Assembly: GCA_001723645.1 (NCBI GenBank)
Contig: MDLC01000017.1
Coordinates: forward strand, 1 to 54,365
From: Candidatus Endobugula sertula
GTDB taxonomy: Bacteria > Pseudomonadota > Gammaproteobacteria > Pseudomonadales > Cellvibrionaceae
DNA length: 54,365 bases
Direction: 5' to 3'
Part shown: piece by piece, positions 48,309 through 54,365 of the stretch
Layout of the letters: the number at the start of each line of letters is the position of its first letter
How positions within the stretch are numbered: the stretch's first letter is position 1
Made by a program: the position numbers and the translations under genes
Notes under the pieces: model-generated
Databases searched by the model: none
What the model was told of the DNA's origin: nothing
Seen by the model: the letters and a program-made list of their open reading frames with translations, nothing else

Positions 48309-48337
48309 CTGACCTGTACCGGTAGCTGGTTTACAAT
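48309..48337 (+). promoter_or_regulatory. Putative promoter of map-glnD
   Basis: -35 CTGACC (48309-48314), 17-bp spacer, -10 TACAAT (48332-48337); predicted start about 32 nt ahead of the map ATG. The rest of the 375-bp rpsB-map gap (48110-48308) shows no gene. Confidence 0.45.
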
Positions 48338-48375
48338 ACTTCCTTTTCCCCAAAATCATAGAAAAAACACCTGAT

Positions 48376-49149
48376 ATGACGATAACCATTAAAACCCCTG
48401 AAGAAATCAAAAAAATGCGCATCGCTGGCCGAATGGCTGCTGAAGTACTTGAAATGATTGGTGAATATGTCGTTTCAGGTGTGACAACAGAAGAGCTGGA
48501 TAAACGCTGCCATGACCATATTGTCCATGAACAAAAAGCTATCCCAGCATGCCTGGGATACCGCGGCTTTCCCAAATCTATCTGTACGTCTGTGAATCAA
48601 GTTATTTGTCATGGTATTCCCTCACAGAAAAAGAAGCTCAAAAATGGCGATATTATCAATATTGATGCCACTGTCATTTACGAGGGCTACCATGGAGATA
48701 CCAGTAAAATGTACTACGTCGGCAAACCCAGCAATCATGCAGAACGATTAGTCAATATCACCCAAGAATGTCTGCTAAAAGGCATTCAGTTAGTCAAGCC
48801 TGGTACACGCTTGGGTGACATAGGCCATGTTATTCAACAACATGCAGAATCAAACTATTACTCAGTGGTACGTGAGTATTGTGGTCATGGCATAGGAAAA
48901 ACATTCCATGAGGAGCCTCAAATATTCCACTACGGAACACCTAATACTGGACTAGCCCTAAAAGAGGGGATGTGTTTCACTATAGAACCTATGATTAATG
49001 CTGGCAAGCCTTATACCAAGCTGAAAAGCGACGGCTGGACGGTAGAAACTAAAGATGGCCGCTTATCTGCACAATGGGAACATACGCTTTTAGTCACCGC
49101 CACAGGCGTTGACGTATTAACAGCACGCAAAGAAGAATCCTTTGCCTAA
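48376..49149 (+). CDS. map: Methionine aminopeptidase, type I
   Basis: Removes the N-terminal Met from nascent proteins. Metal ligands are in NIDATVIYEGYHGDTSKMY (two Asp), YCGHGIGKTFHEEPQ (His), MCFTIEPMIN (Glu) and SAQWEHTLLV (Glu). 257 aa, ATG start. Placed opposite rpsB, as in many gammaproteobacteria, and followed by glnD. Confidence 0.97.
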   Translation: MTITIKTPEEIKKMRIAGRMAAEVLEMIGEYVVSGVTTEELDKRCHDHIVHEQKAIPACLGYRGFPKSICTSVNQVICHGIPSQKKKLKNGDIINIDATVIYEGYHGDTSKMYYVGKPSNHAERLVNITQECLLKGIQLVKPGTRLGDIGHVIQQHAESNYYSVVREYCGHGIGKTFHEEPQIFHYGTPNTGLALKEGMCFTIEPMINAGKPYTKLKSDGWTVETKDGRLSAQWEHTLLVTATGVDVLTARKEESFA

Positions 49150-49192
49150 TACAGAAAAAAACCTGAGTTTCATACATTAGTAAAGCATAGTG

Positions 49193-51892
49193 ATGCCTTC
49201 ATATCAGGAGCTACCACTTTTTAGAAAACCCGTTTTCGGTTTTGACGAAAGGTCATTCCGTAGCGCATTATTATCAACCAAAGTAGTGATTACCTGCTTT
49301 AAAGACGCTTATGTCGCCATTAACCACCAATTAGATATGCGTTTTAGAGAAGGTGAGGGTGTGCGCAACTTGATCTACGAACGCGCACGCATGATTGATT
49401 GTCTGTTGCACTATGCCTGGCACCAATTTAGCTGGCAAGAAGATATCGCACTCATTGCTGTTGGGGGCTATGGTCGGGGAGAACTACACCCTAAATCAGA
49501 CATCGATATCCTCATCCTCATGGAAGAACATCATAATGAACACCACGTTAAAAATATTCGTGGTCTGTTAACACTGCTCTGGGATATTGGGCTGGATATC
49601 GGCCATAGTGTCCGTACACTCGCTGAATGTATCAACCTTGCCACTCAAGACATTACCGTCGCCACCAACCTGATAGAATCACGCATACTTCAGGGCTCTG
49701 AACACCTACTTAACACATTGGAAATCGCAATAACCCCCGACAACATGTGGGCCAATGATGAATTTTTCCTGGCAAAAGTCAACGAACAAAGGCTACGCCA
49801 CAAAAAATATAATAATACTGAATATAATCTGGAGCCTAATGTTAAAAATGCTCCTGGTGGTTTACGGGATATACAAACCATTCAATGGGTAGCTAAACGA
49901 TTTTTTCATATCAGAACCCTACAAGAGCTGAACGGCACTGGTTTTTTCGCTGACAAAGAGTTGGCCATTTTAACGGACGGAGAAGAATTCTTATGGCGGG
50001 TTCGCTACGGTTTACATCTACTCGCCAAACGACCAGAAGAGCGTTTATTATTTGACTACCAAAAAGAGCTGGCTGAACTGTTTGGCTATAAGGATAATGA
50101 GGAAAGTTTGGCGATTGAACAGTTTATGCATCAGTACTACCGCATTGTTCTCTCATTAAGGGCACTGAACGATGTACTATTACAATTTTTAGATGAAGCA
50201 ACCTTAAAACGTAGTCTAAGTAATAACATTACCCCCATCAACAGCCGCTTCCAGATATGCAATAATTATATCGAAATCACAAACCCTAATATTTTTAAGG
50301 AAACGCCTTCCGCACTATTAGAGATTTTTGTACTCTTAGCAAGAAATCATAAGATTATGGGAATACGCGCATGGACTATCCGATTAATGCATGAACACCG
50401 TTACTTAATAGACAAGGCATTTCGCAAAAACCCAGACAATAATCGGCTATTTATCGAATTACTCAACGCCCCCTATCGGCTAGTCACCCAATTAAAACGG
50501 ATGGTCCGATACGGTATCCTGGGTCGCTACCTACCAGAATTTGGTCATATTATTGGTCAAATGCAACATGATTTGTTCCATAGGTATACCGTTGATGCTC
50601 ATACACTGAACGTCATCCGCTTTATGCGTATATTTCTTTCAAAAAAAGATATCAATAGGTTCCCGATTGCCAGCCAAATTATCACACAACTTCCCAATCT
50701 CAAGCTGCTTTATACTGCAGGTTTATACCATGATATCGGAAAAGGAAGAGGTGGCGACCATTCAATATTAGGTGCAGAGGATGCCTTCACGTTTTGCCAA
50801 CAACACCAATTTACCAACCGGGAAGCAAAATTCGCCGCATGGTTGGTAAAAAACCATTTATTAATGTCATCTGTATCACAAAAGCAAGACCTGTCTGATC
50901 CAGAAGTCATTCACGAATTCGCCCTAAAAATGGGCGATCAAATGCACTTGGATTATCTTTATGTACTCACTGTAGCAGACATGAATGCAACCAACCCAGA
51001 TATCTGGAATAGTTGGCGTGCCAGCTTATTGCGTGAACTTTATCTGCAAACAAAACGTGCATTAAACCGAGGATTGGAACATCCGGTAGACAAACAGGAG
51101 CTGATTAACGATACCCAACAAACGGCCATGGAACAACTACTCAAAAACAAGAAGGTGAGCGAACAAGCCGCTTGGGAACTGTGGCAAACTACAGGCGATG
51201 ATTATTTTTTACAAGAAACTGCCGAAGATATTGTCTGGCATACCGAAGCGATTCTTTATAGTGAACAAACGGATAAACCGTTAATTCTTATTGATGACCA
51301 ATATATTCAGAACGAAAAAGTCATTACTAAACTTTTTATTCGGGCAAAATCCACATACAATGTTTTTGCCGCAGCCACAACAACTCTGGATCAGCTCAAT
51401 CTAAACATCCAAAGCGCCCGCATTTACAGTACCATGTCCGGATACACTATGGATACCTTCTATGTACTGGACCAGGAAGAAAAAACCTTCGGCGACAATA
51501 CCGATATTACTGAAAAGGTGATAACTACCCTCATTGAAGAATTCAATCTCATTAACAATTACAGTGACATTATTAAACGCCGAACACCACGGCAACTGAA
51601 ATATTTCTCATCACCAACACGTACCAGCATTCATAACGATACCACTAAAGAACAAACTATATTGGAAGTCATTAGCCCTGATCGCCCAGGGCTTCTCGCT
51701 CGTCTGGCAAGAATTTTTGTGGAATACGATATTGCTCTGATGACCGCTAAAATTACGACTCTCGGAGAACGAGTAGAAGACATTTTTTTTATTACAGATA
51801 GCAACAGCAACCGATTAAGCGACCCTCTTATCTGCGAGCAATTACAACAATCTATTTGCACCCAACTTGATGCACAAACTATAGACCATTAA
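49193..51892 (+). CDS. glnD: Bifunctional uridylyltransferase/uridylyl-removing enzyme GlnD
   Basis: Glutamine sensor that uridylylates PII (GlnB/GlnK) when nitrogen is short and removes UMP when glutamine is high. The nucleotidyltransferase motif VGGYGRGELHPKSDIDILIL is near residue 91. The HD hydrolase domain (LYHDIGKGRGGDHSILG) is near 513, so both activities should be present. Two ACT domains follow (about 710-800 and 820-895; ILEVISPDRPGLLARLARIF). The ATG at 49193 (899 aa) is preceded by an in-frame GTG at 49190 that could also serve. Between map and dapC. Confidence 0.97.
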   Translation: MPSYQELPLFRKPVFGFDERSFRSALLSTKVVITCFKDAYVAINHQLDMRFREGEGVRNLIYERARMIDCLLHYAWHQFSWQEDIALIAVGGYGRGELHPKSDIDILILMEEHHNEHHVKNIRGLLTLLWDIGLDIGHSVRTLAECINLATQDITVATNLIESRILQGSEHLLNTLEIAITPDNMWANDEFFLAKVNEQRLRHKKYNNTEYNLEPNVKNAPGGLRDIQTIQWVAKRFFHIRTLQELNGTGFFADKELAILTDGEEFLWRVRYGLHLLAKRPEERLLFDYQKELAELFGYKDNEESLAIEQFMHQYYRIVLSLRALNDVLLQFLDEATLKRSLSNNITPINSRFQICNNYIEITNPNIFKETPSALLEIFVLLARNHKIMGIRAWTIRLMHEHRYLIDKAFRKNPDNNRLFIELLNAPYRLVTQLKRMVRYGILGRYLPEFGHIIGQMQHDLFHRYTVDAHTLNVIRFMRIFLSKKDINRFPIASQIITQLPNLKLLYTAGLYHDIGKGRGGDHSILGAEDAFTFCQQHQFTNREAKFAAWLVKNHLLMSSVSQKQDLSDPEVIHEFALKMGDQMHLDYLYVLTVADMNATNPDIWNSWRASLLRELYLQTKRALNRGLEHPVDKQELINDTQQTAMEQLLKNKKVSEQAAWELWQTTGDDYFLQETAEDIVWHTEAILYSEQTDKPLILIDDQYIQNEKVITKLFIRAKSTYNVFAAATTTLDQLNLNIQSARIYSTMSGYTMDTFYVLDQEEKTFGDNTDITEKVITTLIEEFNLINNYSDIIKRRTPRQLKYFSSPTRTSIHNDTTKEQTILEVISPDRPGLLARLARIFVEYDIALMTAKITTLGERVEDIFFITDSNSNRLSDPLICEQLQQSICTQLDAQTIDH

Positions 51893-51938
51893 TATCGCCA
51901 ATACACTATGAACTGTGACTTAACAAAAAACCAACGTC

Positions 51939-53135
51939 ATGAATCCTAATCTAAGTAGGCTACACCCTTACCCATTCGAAAAGCTTAATCAGGCTAAAAT
52001 GGGTATAACACCGGATACCTCCTTGAAACATATTGCGCTGTCGATTGGTGAACCCAAACATCAACCACCACCGTTTGTTTTGGATACATTGAACGAACAA
52101 CTGCTCAAAGTCAGTCAATATCCAACCACTAAAGGTCTTGCTGAATTACGTGAAGCGATTAGCCACTGGACAACCACTCGTTTTGAACTCAATGCAAATA
52201 CGCTCAGTCCTGATCATCATATACTCCCCGTGAACGGAACTCGTGAAGCTTTATTTGCCTTCACGCAAACAGTGATCAACCCACAAGAAAAACCTCTGGT
52301 AATCTCTCCTAACCCTTTTTATCAAATATATGAAGGGGCAAGCTTATTAGCAGGTGCAGAACTTAGGCTACTTAACTGTCTTGAAGACAACAACTACCTA
52401 CCTGACTTTAGCAATGTCTCAGAACAAGAATGGCAACGCTGCCAATTGTTATTTCTATGCTCACCAGGAAACCCAACCGGACAACTATTCAATAACCAAC
52501 AATACCAACAACTCATCGAACTCGCTGATCGTTATAATTTCATCATTGCCAGCGACGAGTGCTATTCTGAACTCTATTGGGATGAAAACCAGCCTCCTGT
52601 TGGCCTATTACAAGCTTGCGCAGACATAGGCCGAGATGATTATCAACGCTGTATTGTTTTTCATAGTCTGTCTAAACGCTCCAATCTACCCGGCTTACGT
52701 TCCGGTTTTGTCGCTGGTGATAAAACGCTGATTGAAAAGTTCCTCCTCTATAGAACCTACCATGGCTGTGCCATGCCTACTCCGACCCAGCTAGCGAGCA
52801 TCTCAGCTTGGCAAGATGAGCAACATGTAGTAAACAATCGAAAACTATATCGGAAAAAATACCGTGATGTCAGTGACATTCTTAATGGTACCTGGAATAT
52901 AAACCAACCCCCAGCCAGCTTCTATTTATGGGCAAAAACCCCCATTAACGATGTAGAATTCACTATGCAATTATTTGCCAAACACCATATGACTGTACTA
53001 CCAGGCAGCTTTTTAAGTCGCACGATAAAAGGTATCAATCCCGGCGAAAACCATGTACGCATAGCACTGGTCGCCCCGGTTGAAGAATGCACAGAAGCCG
53101 CTCATCGACTCAAAACATTTATCCAATCACTGTAA
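51939..53135 (+). CDS. dapC: Succinyldiaminopimelate transaminase
   Basis: PLP aminotransferase of the succinylase branch of lysine/diaminopimelate synthesis. The N-terminal LSRLHPYPFEKLNQAKMGIT and LSIGEPKHQPP are typical of DapC. LCSPGNPTGQ, ASDECYSELYWDE and the Schiff-base Lys in FHSLSKRSNLPGLRSGFVAGD are present. The map-glnD-dapC order supports the DapC call over other class I aminotransferases. 398 aa, ATG start. Confidence 0.93.
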   Translation: MNPNLSRLHPYPFEKLNQAKMGITPDTSLKHIALSIGEPKHQPPPFVLDTLNEQLLKVSQYPTTKGLAELREAISHWTTTRFELNANTLSPDHHILPVNGTREALFAFTQTVINPQEKPLVISPNPFYQIYEGASLLAGAELRLLNCLEDNNYLPDFSNVSEQEWQRCQLLFLCSPGNPTGQLFNNQQYQQLIELADRYNFIIASDECYSELYWDENQPPVGLLQACADIGRDDYQRCIVFHSLSKRSNLPGLRSGFVAGDKTLIEKFLLYRTYHGCAMPTPTQLASISAWQDEQHVVNNRKLYRKKYRDVSDILNGTWNINQPPASFYLWAKTPINDVEFTMQLFAKHHMTVLPGSFLSRTIKGINPGENHVRIALVAPVEECTEAAHRLKTFIQSL

Positions 53136-53141
53136 CTTATT

Positions 53142-53798
53142 ATGATGCTAAAAAAAGAACGTGTTGCCTATATCAGTGAGACTCTAGAGGAACTCTATCC
53201 CAACCCCCCTATTCCGCTAGACCATAAAGACCCTTACACATTACTGGTCGCTGTTTTACTGTCTGCACAATGCACCGATGAACGAGTCAATAAAGTGACC
53301 CCCGACCTCTGGAAATTAGCGGATAACCCATACGACATGGCAAAGGTGTCAGTCGAAGATATCAAAGCTATTATCAAACCCTGCGGCCTATCACCACGAA
53401 AATCTAAAGCTATTTCTAACTTATCAAAAATCTTAATCAATCAATATCAAGGAGAAGTCCCTGAAGATATGGACATACTGGAAACACTACCTGGCGTTGG
53501 CCATAAAACAGCCAGCGTGGTCATGTCACAGGCATTTAATGTACCCGCATTTGCAGTAGATACACACATCCATCGCCTTGCTCAACGCTGGGGATTAACC
53601 AGTGGAAAAAACGTAGCTCAAACTGAAAAGGATTTAAAACGCTTGTTTCCAAAGGAGCGATGGAACAAGTTGCATATACAAATCATTTATTATGGCAGGG
53701 AATATTGCTCATCAAGAGGCTGTGATGGGACTATTTGTCCTATTTGTACCACCTGTTACCCAAATAGAAAAAACCCCAAGATAACGCGTAAAGCCTAG
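53142..53798 (+). CDS. nth: Endonuclease III (DNA glycosylase/AP lyase) with non-canonical Cys pattern
   Basis: Base-excision-repair enzyme for oxidised pyrimidines. LLSAQCTDERVNKVTPDLW, the helix-hairpin-helix LPGVGHKTASVVMSQAF with catalytic Lys, and AVDTHIHRLAQRWGL with catalytic Asp are all in place. The usual 4Fe-4S ligand pattern C-X6-C-X2-C-X5-C is replaced by C-X4-C-X4-C-X2-C-X2-C in EYCSSRGCDGTICPICTTCY, so the cluster may bind differently. 218 aa; starts at tandem ATG codons 6 nt after dapC. Confidence 0.93.
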   Translation: MMLKKERVAYISETLEELYPNPPIPLDHKDPYTLLVAVLLSAQCTDERVNKVTPDLWKLADNPYDMAKVSVEDIKAIIKPCGLSPRKSKAISNLSKILINQYQGEVPEDMDILETLPGVGHKTASVVMSQAFNVPAFAVDTHIHRLAQRWGLTSGKNVAQTEKDLKRLFPKERWNKLHIQIIYYGREYCSSRGCDGTICPICTTCYPNRKNPKITRKA

Positions 53799-53915
53799 GA
53801 AATCTTAACATTTGGCACTACGTTTTGGCTGGGTATAGCTTGCTTTATGGGCTTGTCGGATAATAGCCAAAGATATACGGTGATTGGCTAAACGTTCTTT
53901 TGCATACCAATATTT

Positions 53916-54365
53916 GTGAGCAAACGCCACCAATTAACCGCTTCAACACTGAAACAAACAGTCGCTCAGTTGCCACCTTGTATCGTTGCAATGGAAGCCT
54001 GTACAAGCGCTCATCATTGGGTACATGTCGCTCAACAGCACGAACATAAAGCACGATTAATCAGCCCACAATTCGTCAAGCCCTTTGTTAAATCCAATAA
54101 AAATGATCAGGCCGAGGCTATTGCGGAAGCCGCAACACGACCAACGATGCGCTTTATACCCATTAAATCCAAAGAACAGCAAACGCTACAATCCATTCAT
54201 CGAGCACGACGACTTGCGGTTTCTCAACGTACATCCCAAGGTAATCAGATTCGCGGCTTTCTACTCGAATTCGGCCTCACTATCCCTGTTGCATATTCCA
54301 CTCCAAGATGAACACCTTCTCCAATTGAAAATGATCACCCCCTGCGATTAAACGTGATCAGTCTC
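53916..54365 (+). pseudogene. IS110-family transposase, N-terminal part, broken and cut by window edge
   Basis: The frame from 53916 (GTG) reads QLPPCIVAMEACTSAHHWVH, then ISPQFVKPFVKSNKNDQAEA, TRPTMRFIPIKSKEQQTLQS and SQGNQIRGFLLEFGLTIPV, clear DEDD-type (RuvC-like) N-terminal domain sequence of IS110 transposases. The expected start (IGIDLAK..) is not in frame; the 5' part lies in degraded DNA at about 53876-53915. A stop at 54309-54311 interrupts it, with related sequence (SPIENDHPLRLNVIS) continuing to the window end. It is therefore probably inactive. Confidence 0.8.

Overview
This is chromosomal DNA from a gammaproteobacterium. The evidence is a set of conserved gammaproteobacterial gene orders: rpsB-tsf-pyrH-frr-uppS-cdsA-dxr-rseP-bamA-skp-lpxD-fabZ-lpxA-lpxB-rnhB, lptF-lptG diverging from pepA-holC-(hypothetical)-valS, map-glnD-dapC, and ilvC-pssA. 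The base composition looks AT-leaning, the LPS/BAM machinery shows a diderm envelope, and BluB points to oxygen-dependent B12 lower-ligand synthesis. The layout is closest to Pseudomonadales/Cellvibrionales/Oceanospirillales-type genomes; the species cannot be fixed from the sequence alone. Several broken insertion sequences (IS630, IS5, IS110 families) suggest a chromosome with a history of IS expansion and decay, as seen in many host-associated lineages (inference).

Layout. 1-2.2 kb: a strong stable-RNA-type promoter leaving the left edge, then pssA and ilvC (minus strand). 2.3-2.7 kb: a decayed IS630 transposase. 2.8-13.0 kb: a tightly overlapping minus-strand operon for late cobalamin synthesis and salvage (cobO-cobQ-bluB-[secreted trypsin-like protease]-[FHA membrane protein]-cobU-cobT-cobC-cobS-cbiB-cobD). 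The protease/FHA pair is translationally interlocked with it. 13.0-15.5 kb: an IS graveyard containing one intact orphan ORF. 15.5-24.4 kb: minus-strand accA, ilvA-pdxB (preceded by an Ile/Val-rich leader peptide and an intrinsic terminator, i.e. an attenuator), a small 4-TM protein, clpB with a sigma-32-type promoter, and an aspartate/aromatic aminotransferase. 24.7-33.1 kb: an RDD protein, lptG-lptF (minus), and pepA-holC-hypothetical-valS (plus). 33.1-48.1 kb: the translation/isoprenoid/lipid A/outer-membrane-assembly supercluster (minus). 48.3-53.8 kb: map, glnD, dapC, nth (plus). 53.9 kb to end: a broken IS110 transposase running off the window.

How the genes work together. The cob genes carry out corrinoid adenosylation, side-chain amidation, aminopropanol attachment, DMB synthesis and nucleotide-loop assembly. 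No ring-building genes are present here. The 33-48 kb block makes the UMP, undecaprenyl-PP, CDP-diacylglycerol and lipid A precursors, plus the BamA/Skp/RseP machinery that builds and monitors the outer membrane. ilvA, ilvC and the attenuator belong to branched-chain amino acid synthesis.

The most interesting items are the ilvA attenuator whose leader peptide may be leaderless, the protease-FHA pair inside the B12 operon, an EF-hand-like insertion in an extracellular loop of BamA, a non-canonical cysteine pattern in Nth, and the orphan ORF in the IS graveyard. All positions come from reading the sequence; no database search was possible.
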